Translations under genes and position numbers: made by a program
Shown here: positions 16,976-24,389 of the stretch, one piece after another
Layout: each line of letters opens with the position of its first letter
Position numbering within the stretch: position 1 is the first letter of the stretch
Source of the DNA: Mesorhizobium huakuii
Lineage (GTDB): Bacteria > Pseudomonadota > Alphaproteobacteria > Rhizobiales > Rhizobiaceae
Length of the DNA stretch: 64,000 bases
Assembly: GCF_014189455.1 (NCBI RefSeq)
Contig: NZ_CP050296.1
Span: 2,910,001 to 2,974,000 of the forward strand
Direction: 5' to 3'
Notes under the pieces: model-generated
Database searches by the model: none
What the model was told of the DNA's origin: nothing
The model's input: the letters and a program-made list of their open reading frames with translations, nothing else

Positions 16976-17200
16976 TCACGCCGATTTCGGCTCCAGCCGG
17001 CGGAAACCGACGGCGTCCGTCAGCATCGCCTCGTCGACCATGCCGGCATTGTGGAGCGCAAGCAGGGTCAGGGCGATTTCGCGCGCTTGCGGCGAATCGG
17101 GGTGGGCTTCGCGCTTGAGGCAGGCTTCGTCAAAGACGCGCTGCAGCCTGGCGATTTCGGCGGGCTTGAGCAGGCCACGATCATAGACGGACTTCGACAT
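16976..17200 (-). CDS. Small conserved hypothetical protein
   Basis: A 74-residue soluble, mostly helical protein starting MSKSVYDRGLLKPAEIARLQRVFDE and containing REIALTLLALHNAGMVDE. It looks like a conserved rhizobial protein of unknown function. AGGAG lies 7 bp before the ATG. It converges on the channel gene with 9 bp between stops and is preceded by phoX-proximal non-coding DNA. Confidence 0.75.
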   Translation of the reverse strand: MSKSVYDRGLLKPAEIARLQRVFDEACLKREAHPDSPQAREIALTLLALHNAGMVDEAMLTDAVGFRRLEPKSA

Positions 17201-17336
17201 GGCGGTCTCCTGAAGGAGGAGTTAGGGCGCCACCTGTAAATTGCCAATCTTTCCCGGAGCTTGAATAGGTTTCATGCCGAAGGAGGGGCATTCGGGAACC
17301 GAACCCCCTCCCAAGGCTGCAAACCGGCGCCCGAGA

Positions 17337-19340
17337 TCAAACCGCGATCTTGCCGCCGCCTTGCCTGGTGATGGCGACGACCGACGGCCGCACCGGCATG
17401 TCGGGCTTGAAATCGGGCCAGCGCGTCGACGGATCCTCATAGTAGGACGGGCGGCCAAAACCGTCCCAATCCTCGCCGCCATCGCCCGGATGCTGGACGG
17501 CGACGAAGGCGGTCTGATCATCCGGTGCAAACAGCGGGCCGCACATTTCGGCGCCGATCGGCACGCGGAAGAACAGCTTCGAGGTCGCCCGTGCAGCCCC
17601 CTCCGTGTCGACCGCCCACAGGCCGTCGGTGCGGCCGGTGGCCTTTGGGCCCTGGCCGTCGGTGGCGACCCACAGGCGCCCGGCCGAATCGACCGCGCAA
17701 TTGTCGGGCATGCCGAACCAGCCATTGGCCGTCGTCGCCGTCGAGAAGGTGGCGCCGACATCGGCAACCGAGGGATCGCCGCATTTCAACAGCACTTCCC
17801 ATTTGCCCTTGGTGGCGGTGAAATCGCCGTCGGTCTCGGTGATCTCGATGATGTGGCCGAAGGCATTTTCGGCGCGCGGGTTGGCGGCATCGACCTGGTC
17901 GGCCTTGCGCTTCGAATTGTTGGTCAGCATGACATAAACCTTGCCGTTGACCCCATTGGGCTGGATGTCCTCGGGCCGGTCCATCTTGGTGGCGCCGAGC
18001 AGATCGGCGGCGCGCCGCGTCTCGATCAGCACGTCGGCCTGGCCAGCGAAGCCGTTTTCCGCCGTCAGCGGCCCCTGGCCGAAGACGATCGGCAGCCAGT
18101 CGACCGTGCCGTCCTCGGCGAATTTGGCGACATGCAGCGTGCCGTCGTCGAGCAGGTCCTTGTTGGCGGCATGGTCGTTGGCGTTGAAGGCGCCCTTGGT
18201 GACGAATTTGTAGACATAGTCGAAGCGTTCGTCGTCGCCGAGATAGAAGACGACGCGGCCGTCCTTGGCGACGATCGATTCGGCGCCTTCATGCTTGAAG
18301 CGCCCCATGGCGGTGCGCTTCCTCGGCGTCGAGGTCGGATCGTTGACGTCGACCTCGACGATCCAGCCGAAGCGATTGGGTTCGTTCGGCTCCTTGGCGA
18401 GGTTGAAGCGGTCGTAATGCGCGCCCCATTCATAGGCGCCTTCCGGAATGCCGAGCCGCTTGTAGTTGGCGGCTTCCTTGTGGCCCTCGGGCAGTTCGCC
18501 GGAGAAATAGCCGTGGATGTTCTCCTCGGCCATCACATAGGTGCCCCAGGGTGTGACGCCGCCGGCGCAATTGTTGAAAGTGCCGAACACCTTGGTGCCG
18601 GACGGATCGGCATTGGTCTTGACGCGGTCATGGCCGGCGACCGGACCGGAGAGCGCCATTTCGGTGGTGGAGGTGATGCGGCGGTTGAGCTTGCCGTCAC
18701 GCACCACTTGCCACTTGCCGCCCTGCTTGCGGATCTCGACGATGGTGCCGCCATGCGCCGCCATCTCGACATCGACCTGCTCCTTCGAGAGCGGGGCGAC
18801 CTCGGCCTTCTTCTTCCCGTCCTTCTCGACGATCGAAACGATGCCGGGGAACATCAGATGCGGGTTGGTGTATTCGTGGTTGACCACCAGCAGCCCGTGC
18901 TCGGCCGAGCCGTCGATCGCGATATAGCCGACATAGTCATTGTTGTAGCCGAACTGTTTCGCCTGGGCCTGCGCCGACTGCTTCGTCGGGTCGAACTCCG
19001 GTGAATCGGCAAACAGCGGATCGCCCCAGCGCAACAGCACGTCGGCGTCATAGCCCGGCGCGACGTGGTGCTTGTCGTCGATGCCGGCCTGGAGCTCGTC
19101 GAATTTGAAGGCGGAGCCTTCCGCGGCGCGGGCATCGTCGGCGGCGATCATGGCCAGCGGGCTGACGGTGGCGGCGATCGCCGAGACGGCGAGTGATCCC
19201 TTCAGGAAACCCCGGCGCGAGAACCGCGCGGCGATGATATCGCCCATGGTGCGGTTGTCGGTGGGGTTGATGGCCGGTCCTTCGTTTTCCTCGAGCAGGC
19301 TGGTGCGGAATCGGGCGTCGGGGGAGCGATGTTCGGTCAT
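17337..19340 (-). CDS. phoX: PhoX-type alkaline phosphatase, Tat-exported
   Basis: The 667-residue protein matches the PhoX (DUF839) family of calcium- and iron-dependent phosphatases. A twin-arginine signal SRRGFLKGS is at about residues 41-49, followed by a hydrophobic stretch and an AxA-type site near ADDARAAE. Family segments VVNHEYTNP, NNCAGGVTPWGTYVMAEEN, EWGAHYDRFNLA and PDNCAVDSAGRLWVATDG are present. The enzyme would release phosphate from organic esters in the periplasm. A Pho-box-like site lies 62 bp upstream at 19402-19419, so control by PhoB under phosphate limitation is expected. Confidence 0.92.
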   Translation of the reverse strand: MTEHRSPDARFRTSLLEENEGPAINPTDNRTMGDIIAARFSRRGFLKGSLAVSAIAATVSPLAMIAADDARAAEGSAFKFDELQAGIDDKHHVAPGYDADVLLRWGDPLFADSPEFDPTKQSAQAQAKQFGYNNDYVGYIAIDGSAEHGLLVVNHEYTNPHLMFPGIVSIVEKDGKKKAEVAPLSKEQVDVEMAAHGGTIVEIRKQGGKWQVVRDGKLNRRITSTTEMALSGPVAGHDRVKTNADPSGTKVFGTFNNCAGGVTPWGTYVMAEENIHGYFSGELPEGHKEAANYKRLGIPEGAYEWGAHYDRFNLAKEPNEPNRFGWIVEVDVNDPTSTPRKRTAMGRFKHEGAESIVAKDGRVVFYLGDDERFDYVYKFVTKGAFNANDHAANKDLLDDGTLHVAKFAEDGTVDWLPIVFGQGPLTAENGFAGQADVLIETRRAADLLGATKMDRPEDIQPNGVNGKVYVMLTNNSKRKADQVDAANPRAENAFGHIIEITETDGDFTATKGKWEVLLKCGDPSVADVGATFSTATTANGWFGMPDNCAVDSAGRLWVATDGQGPKATGRTDGLWAVDTEGAARATSKLFFRVPIGAEMCGPLFAPDDQTAFVAVQHPGDGGEDWDGFGRPSYYEDPSTRWPDFKPDMPVRPSVVAITRQGGGKIAV

Positions 19341-19401
19341 GAGGGCCTCTGGCTTGGAGTGGCTGGAGCTTGTTGCCTGTTCGACCCCTTACGTCAGGCC
19401 G

Positions 19402-19419
19402 ATCACATTTTCGTGACAT
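19402..19419 (-). promoter_or_regulatory. Pho-box-like site upstream of phoX
   Basis: On the minus strand two 7-mers, ATGTCAC and ATGTGAT, are separated by GAAA, giving the 11-bp phasing of a PhoB half-site pair (consensus CTGTCAT-N4-CTGTCAT). Each matches five of seven positions. The distance of 62 bp to the phoX start and the role of PhoX support the call. Confidence 0.5.
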
Positions 19420-19616
19420 CATACAAGCACCAATGCCCGAGGCGAGGCGACCCGTCACGCACGACATCAGACTTTGGTCCAACCTTGCGCTTGCAAAGGT
19501 CCTGGAGGACAACCGCAACGGTCGCAGGTCGCTTCCGGTCACTACATCTTTCGGGGATGTTGTTGGGTGCACTGCAACTTTGGGGGTGGGCACCGGCTCA
19601 ATCGATGGAGATCAGG

Positions 19617-20147
19617 ATGCACGGATCGATCACGGCCCGTTGTCGCCGGCTTGCGCTCGTCTCGTCGGCTGCTCTGGCGCTGACCATTATTCCCTATCGA
19701 ATTGCCCTGCACGGCTCCGCCCCTGCAATCGATGCCGCATACGCACAGGCTGCCAAAGGCGGTGGCAATGGCGGTGGCAATGGCGGCGGCAACGGCGGTG
19801 GCAATGGCGGCGGCAACAGTGGTGGCAATGGCGGCGGCAACAGCGGTGGCAATGGCGGCGGCGGCAACAACGGCAACGGGAATGGAAACGGCGGCAATTC
19901 CGGAACGGATGACGGTGGCGGCGATACGGGATCCGGCAAGGGCCAGAACGACCAAGGCGCCAGCCATGTCAACGCAACGACCGGCGACAAGGTCGAGGTA
20001 GACGGCAACAAGATCACGGTCACGCATCCCGACGGCATAACCGAAAAGATCGAGAACGGCCGTTTCAGGATGAAGGATGCGCTGGGGCGCACGATCATCG
20101 ACCGCCGGGCCACGCCGGCCGATGTCAGCCGTCTGAAGGCCTTGTGA
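19617..20147 (+). CDS. Exported glycine/asparagine-rich repeat protein
   Basis: The 176-residue product has an N-terminal signal-like segment (ARCRRLALVSSAALALTIIP) and a cleavage region near AYAQA. A low-complexity block of about 60 residues built from GGGN and GGNS units follows, then a C-terminal part DKVEVDGNKITVTHPDGITEKIENGRF that looks folded (beta-rich, about 70 residues). GGAG lies 6 bp before the ATG at 19617; an in-frame ATG at 19605 is possible. Function is unknown. The folded tail resembles small C-terminal modules found behind such Gly-rich linkers in rhizobia. A strong terminator follows. It is divergent from phoX. Confidence 0.7.
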   Translation: MHGSITARCRRLALVSSAALALTIIPYRIALHGSAPAIDAAYAQAAKGGGNGGGNGGGNGGGNGGGNSGGNGGGNSGGNGGGGNNGNGNGNGGNSGTDDGGGDTGSGKGQNDQGASHVNATTGDKVEVDGNKITVTHPDGITEKIENGRFRMKDALGRTIIDRRATPADVSRLKAL

Positions 20148-20175
20148 GGCTGGTCAACAGGCAACGACCAGCTTC

Positions 20176-20218
20176 ACAAGTCACCTCCGCCGCCCCCGGC
20201 GGAGGTGACTTGTTTTTT
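20176..20218 (+). terminator. Rho-independent terminator
   Basis: A perfect 16-bp stem (20176-20191 with 20198-20213, loop GCCCCC) is followed by a run of T to 20218. It lies 28 bp after the stop of the Gly/Asn repeat gene and ends its transcript. Confidence 0.9.
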
Positions 20219-20260
20219 GTCCGGCCCTCGCGCGGTTCCGCGACGGCCTGACCCATTATT

Positions 20261-20336
20261 TTGACGCAATTCCCAAGAAAGCGCTATGCGCTTTCTTGGG
20301 AAAGCCGCTTCACACTTTTCCTGGAATTGCTCTAGC
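20261..20336. repeat. Composite palindromic repeat, family C
   Basis: TTGACGCAATTCC at the left and CACACTTTTCCTGGAATTGCTCTA at the right enclose a perfect hairpin with 15-bp stem (20270-20284 with 20288-20302, loop TAT). The same flanks occur at 23849-23902 with a different middle. GCAATTCC and GGAATTGC make the outer ends inverted. It is a dispersed intergenic repeat of rhizobial type. Confidence 0.7.
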
Positions 20337-20347
20337 CTGGAATTGCC

Positions 20348-21010
20348 CTAGGGGCGGTTCCTGTCCCGGTCGCGCAACTCGCGCATCATCAGAGCCGCTT
20401 CAGTGCGGTTTCGCACATGGAGTTTCGACAGCACCCCGGTCATGTGGTGCTTGACCGTCTTCTCCTGCAGCTCCAGGCGCAAGGCAACCTCCTTGTTGCT
20501 GAGCCCTTCCGCCACCAGCCGCAGGATTTCCGTCTGTCGTTCGGTCAGGTGCCGCAACCGGTCCGCCACACCGTCGGCGGGTTGCGGCGATTGGAGATCG
20601 GAAAGCAGCCGCGCCGACAGCGTCGGCGTCAGATAGCTCTCGCCGGCCGCCACGTTGCGCAGGATGTCGGCCAGCGCGCGCGACCCGACACCCTTGAGGA
20701 TATAGCCTTGCACCCCTGCGTTCAGGGCCTTGGTTACATCGGCATTGGCCTCCGAAACGGTCAGCATGACGATCTTCTGTGCGGGATGGTCGGCAAGGAT
20801 GCTTGCAACCGCGGCCAGGCCGCCGCCCGGCATGGAGATGTCGAGCAGCAATATGTCGGGCTGCACCGTCGAGGCGATGCGTTCGGCATCCTGCGCCGTC
20901 GCACCTTCGCCGACGATCTCGAAACCTCCGATCTCCGACAGGCTGCGCGACACGCCTTCGCGAAACAGCGGATGATCGTCGACAACGGCAATGCGAATGG
21001 CCCCAATCAT
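20348..21010 (-). CDS. NarL/FixJ-family response regulator
   Basis: The 220-residue protein has a receiver domain with VVDDHPLFREGV, the phospho-acceptor aspartate in DILLLDISMPGG and the conserved lysine in GYILKGV. The C-terminal LuxR helix-turn-helix has LTERQTEILRLVAEGLSNKEVA and EKTVKHHMTGVLSKL. Its start overlaps the stop of the sensor kinase gene by 4 bp, so the two form one operon and a cognate pair. Targets are not shown by the sequence. Confidence 0.92.
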   Translation of the reverse strand: MIGAIRIAVVDDHPLFREGVSRSLSEIGGFEIVGEGATAQDAERIASTVQPDILLLDISMPGGGLAAVASILADHPAQKIVMLTVSEANADVTKALNAGVQGYILKGVGSRALADILRNVAAGESYLTPTLSARLLSDLQSPQPADGVADRLRHLTERQTEILRLVAEGLSNKEVALRLELQEKTVKHHMTGVLSKLHVRNRTEAALMMRELRDRDRNRP

Positions 21011-22398
21011 GCTTGCTCCTCAATCGAAAGACTGATCACCAATCGCGTGCCGTGCGCTCCGGTCAAGGTCTGGAACTGGCCGCCAATGCTTTCGACCCGC
21101 TCCCTGAGGCCGGCGAGCCCCAGCCCCTCGACCCGCGCCGGGTCGAAGCCCGGCCCGCCATCCGACACTTCGACAAAAAGCCTGCCGCTCTTCATCCCGG
21201 CACGCACCGCCTGGTCCTTGGCCCGCCCGTGGCGATAGGCATTGTTCAGCCCTTCCTGCACGAAACGATAGATGCTGATCTTCTCGGAGGCGCCGGGTTC
21301 GGGCAAATGCCTGGGCAGTGTGAGCGCCACCGACGTTCCCGTCCGGCGCTCATGTTCGTTGACGGCCAGCCGCAATATGTCCATCGTGGCGGCCGTCTCT
21401 ATCTGCGGCAGCACGAGGCCGGTGCAGATACCGCGTATTTCGCGCATCGCATCCTCCAGCGTCTTGCGGATCATCGCAACCTCGGTCGAGCGGCTTTCGC
21501 CCCAATGGCCGTCGCCGGAAAAGACCGGGCTGTCCATCCGCAGCGCCGCCAGGGCCACGAGTTGCGCCGGTCCGTCATGCAGGTCGGCGCCGATCCGGCG
21601 CAGATATCGTTCATTGAGTGCGGTGGCGCGGCGGGACGCCCGCTGCACACGCTGCCGCAAGGCGCTGTTTTGCGTCACCAGGCCCTGCAACTCCGACACC
21701 TGGCGGCGTAGCGCCCCGCGCTGATCGTCAATGGTGCGGCTGGCGCGCAGCACGATGCTCGACAAGAGCAGAAACGCCGCCAAGGTGGTGCCGGCCACGA
21801 CCAGCCAGCTCGACAGCAGCGCGGAAGCCAGCGTGGCCTTGAAATCGCTGGCGATCTCGTAGAATTCGGTGACGGCCACCACCTCGCCGGACCAGGGCGC
21901 GCGCACGGGATTGTAGATCTCCAGCAACGGCACGCCTATGGCCTGCTCCTTGCCTTCGTCTTCGTCGAACGTATCGAATTGGGCGGTGACGTTGCCCTGG
22001 AAGGCGGACCGCAGATTGTCGGTCATATCGAAGCGGCGGCCGATCAAGGCCGCGTCCTTCGCATAGAGCACGGTGCCGTCCCGGCGCCAGAGCCTGAACG
22101 AGATCAGCCGCTTGCCGAGCGCGCCCTGGCCGAGCGTCTCGTCAAGCGCCTGTCTGACGGAGTCGCTGAGCTCCTCGCTTTTGCGCAGGTCGGGCAGCAG
22201 CGGCGCGATCACGCTGTCGACATAAAGCGCTGTCGTGGCGGCCGAATTGCGGGTGACGCCATACCGGATCTGCGTCGTCACCCAGGAGCCCACCACGAGC
22301 ATGACGGCCAGAAGGCCAAAGCCGCCGGCAACGAGGAATTGCAGAGCAAGAGAAAGCTCGCTCCAGCGCCGCGCCAAGTTCCGTAGAATACCAATCAT
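21007..22398 (-). CDS. NarX-type sensor histidine kinase
   Basis: The 463-residue kinase has a first membrane segment near residues 18-40, a periplasmic domain of about 150 residues, and a second membrane segment (SWLVVAGTTLAAFLLLSSIVL). A coiled coil (RRQVSELQGLVTQNSALRQRV) follows, then a HisKA_3 domain with the phospho-accepting histidine in GADLHDGPAQ (about residue 280), and an ATPase domain with EGLNNAYRHG, SDGGPGFDP and GLGLAGLRERV. The ATG at 22398 with CAGGGG upstream is preferred to the in-frame start at 22446. It works with the response regulator it overlaps. The stimulus sensed by the periplasmic domain is unknown. Confidence 0.9.
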   Translation of the reverse strand: MIGILRNLARRWSELSLALQFLVAGGFGLLAVMLVVGSWVTTQIRYGVTRNSAATTALYVDSVIAPLLPDLRKSEELSDSVRQALDETLGQGALGKRLISFRLWRRDGTVLYAKDAALIGRRFDMTDNLRSAFQGNVTAQFDTFDEDEGKEQAIGVPLLEIYNPVRAPWSGEVVAVTEFYEIASDFKATLASALLSSWLVVAGTTLAAFLLLSSIVLRASRTIDDQRGALRRQVSELQGLVTQNSALRQRVQRASRRATALNERYLRRIGADLHDGPAQLVALAALRMDSPVFSGDGHWGESRSTEVAMIRKTLEDAMREIRGICTGLVLPQIETAATMDILRLAVNEHERRTGTSVALTLPRHLPEPGASEKISIYRFVQEGLNNAYRHGRAKDQAVRAGMKSGRLFVEVSDGGPGFDPARVEGLGLAGLRERVESIGGQFQTLTGAHGTRLVISLSIEEQA

Positions 22399-22566
22399 GA
22401 GCCCCTGACCGCCCCCTCCATCGACAGACGGGCGACATCGGTACATTGAGCCTCAGTCTTGCCGTTGCCAAGGCCTTCGTTAGAACGAGGTCGCTTGACG
22501 TCTCGGCGTGCTTCGGAAACAAGGTCCGCGGCACATGCGGCGTAGCCGCTTTCAAGGGGACGGACG

Positions 22567-22905
22567 TTGAGTTTTTCGGGATTGCTGCAGCTTGGCTTTT
22601 CGACGGTGATCTTCCTTTTGGCGGCGACAGCCGCCAAGCAATGGGGAATGGCGCCGAGCCTGGGCAAGATCCTTTTGACGCTCGCGCTCTATTCGCTGGG
22701 CAATCTGATCATGCTGCGGCTGATCCGCGAATTCGGCATGTCGGTGTCGTTCAGCCTCTCAGCGGTCATCCAGCTGGTCTCGGTCAACGTCGTGGCGCTG
22801 GTGTTTTTCGGCGAGCGCGTCAACGCGCTGCAGGCCAGCGGCATCGTGCTGGCGATCGCCGCCGTGGCGCTGATCACGCTCGGGCCCTATCTGCAGGGAC
22901 GTTAA
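22567..22905 (+). CDS. Small multidrug-resistance-like (EamA/SMR) membrane protein
   Basis: A 112-residue protein of four membrane helices starting at a TTG with AAGGGGAC upstream. It resembles SMR/DMT-type half-transporters: the last two helices (SLSAVIQLVSVNVVALVFFGERVNALQASGIVLAIAAVALI) carry the FGERVNALQASGI motif seen at the end of EamA and EmrE-like proteins. The usual glutamate of EmrE in helix 1 is not visible, so it may be an undecaprenyl-phosphate-type flippase subunit (ArnE-like) or transporter half rather than a drug exporter. A PAP2 phosphatase gene follows 28 bp later, which would fit lipid-carrier work (inference). Confidence 0.7.
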   Translation: MSFSGLLQLGFSTVIFLLAATAAKQWGMAPSLGKILLTLALYSLGNLIMLRLIREFGMSVSFSLSAVIQLVSVNVVALVFFGERVNALQASGIVLAIAAVALITLGPYLQGR

Positions 22906-22933
22906 CCGAGATGAACACCGCGACACCGGCCCG

Positions 22934-23634
22934 ATGAAAGACACCGCAAATACCTTGCTCAACCGCATCGAATTCCCTGTCCTGCTGGCCGGCCTGGTCC
23001 TCGCCGGCGGGCTGTGGGGTTTCGAGGAACTGATGGAGGTGGCGCGCGCCACCGCCCCGCACGCCTTCGACACGGAGATCCTGCTTGCCTTCCGTCAGGT
23101 CGGTCAACCAGGAATCCCGATTGGTCCGCCATGGCTGGAAGGCGCGATGCGCGACATCACCAGCCTCGGCAGCGCCAGCGTGCTGGTGCTGATCACGGCG
23201 GCGACGATCATCTATCTCATGTTGATCCGCAGGCCCGGGACCGCGCTTCTCATCTTCGTGGCGGTGGCCGGCGGCCAGGTTCTGTCGAGCCTGCTGAAGG
23301 TCGGCGTCGACCGGCCGCGCCCGAGCTCGTTTCGCATCTGGTCAGCGAGACGTCGCTTTCCTTCCCGAGCGGCCACGCCATGCTGTCGGCGGTGACCTAT
23401 CTCACGCTCGGTTCGCTGGCGGCGCGCTTCGTGCATGGCCGGGCGACGAAGATCTACGTCTTGTCGCTCGCCGTGCTGACGACGGTGCTGGTCGGCGTCA
23501 GCCGCATCTATCTCGGCGTCCACTGGCCGTCCGATGTGCTGGCCGGCTGGTGCGCGGGCTTCGCCTGGGCGATGCTGTGCTGGTTGGTGGCGCGGCTTCT
23601 GCAGCGGCGCAAGGTGGTGAGCGACGATGCCTGA
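22934..23634 (+). pseudogene. PAP2-family phosphatase, one-base frameshift
   Basis: The first frame from 22934 carries the signal anchor and membrane helices up to KVGVDRPRP, the first PAP2 motif. The rest, FPSGHAM (motif 2) and SRIYLGVHWPSD (motif 3), lies in another frame that ends at 23634. One missing base near 23321-23324 explains the break: with it, RPRP is followed by ELVSHLVSETSLSFPSGH. The intact protein would have 233 residues and all catalytic residues of a lipid phosphatase or undecaprenyl pyrophosphatase of the inner membrane. The sequence is otherwise well kept, so an assembly error is likely. Confidence 0.85.
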
Positions 23635-23797
23635 TGGTGCCTGACCGCGCTCCTCGGGCTTGCGCTCAGATCAATCTGTTGATGAGGTGTCCGCCACAGC
23701 CTGCCAGTGCCAGAGCCATCGACAGCAAGCATGCCGATGTCATTAAGGCCTTGAAAATATTCAACCGCGTCACCCCCTGCCCAGATGGACAACACCC

Positions 23798-23902
23798 TAG
23801 AGTAATTCGCCGTTTCGCGGAAACGGCGAATTACTCTAACTCTTTGTTTTGACGCAATTCCGGACGGAAAACCGTTTCACACTTTTCCTGGAATTGCTCT
23901 AC
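23798..23902. repeat. Composite palindromic repeat, family C, with a long hairpin
   Basis: A perfect 19-bp stem (23798-23816 with 23820-23838, loop GCG) is followed by TTGACGCAATTCC and, after GGACGGAAAACCGT, by CACACTTTTCCTGGAATTGCTCTA. The second half is the same as in the copy at 20261-20336. The surrounding gap 23635-24043 holds no gene I can support; its right end carries the XRE promoter region. Confidence 0.7.
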
Positions 23903-23993
23903 CTTGCAATCCTCGGGAAGTATCGGAAAAAATGGACAATCAGGCCAAGGCGCTTACGCCTAAAACATTCATACTGATGCTTGAAACATCATG

Positions 23994-24006
23994 ATAATGG
24001 TATTAT
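23994..24006. promoter_or_regulatory. Palindrome ATAAT-GGT-ATTAT upstream of XRE gene
   Basis: A 13-bp inverted repeat lies about 37 bp before the start of the XRE regulator gene, in AT-rich DNA that could hold the -10 region. It may be the operator of that regulator (inference). Confidence 0.4.
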
Positions 24007-24043
24007 ACGTTATTCCTGCAGACTCAGACATGGGGTCCGGCCG

Positions 24044-24322
24044 ATGATCACTGCCGCGCAGATGCGTGCCGCAAGGGCCTTGGCCGGCATCGACCAGAAG
24101 ACGCTCGCCGAGCGCGCAGGCGTTTCGCTTCCGACCATCCAGCGCATGGAAGCGAGCGATGGCGTGGTCCGCGGCGTGGTCGATACGCTGATGAAGGTCA
24201 TCCAGGCGCTCGACGAGGCCGGGGTGGAGTTGATCGGCGAGAACCAGGCCAGCGAGCGCGGCGGCAGGGGCGTGCGCCTCAAGCCCGCCGTGCCGCCAGA
24301 CCCCAAGGCTGAGCCGGCATAA
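24044..24322 (+). CDS. Small XRE-family transcriptional regulator
   Basis: A 92-residue protein that is almost entirely an XRE helix-turn-helix: MITAAQMRAARALAGIDQ, KTLAERAGVSLPTIQRMEAS, and VIQALDEAGVELIGEN, followed by a short basic-proline tail. An in-frame extension to 23981 lacks family character. It lies 67 bp before a SulP transporter gene on the same strand, an arrangement common in rhizobia, and probably controls that gene. Confidence 0.87.
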   Translation: MITAAQMRAARALAGIDQKTLAERAGVSLPTIQRMEASDGVVRGVVDTLMKVIQALDEAGVELIGENQASERGGRGVRLKPAVPPDPKAEPA

Positions 24323-24389
24323 GTCGCGACGGCGACCGCCGACAGTCCTGCCGACGATCCCGCCGCCTTTCATGTGCGGAAGGCAGTCC

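Noticed and set aside
17274..19004. 576-residue plus-strand open frame across phoX
   Set aside because: It is antisense to phoX, whose frame has strong family motifs throughout.
19740..19890. Short-period repeats resembling a CRISPR or minisatellite
   Set aside because: The repeats encode GGGN units in frame within an exported protein and have no spacer structure.
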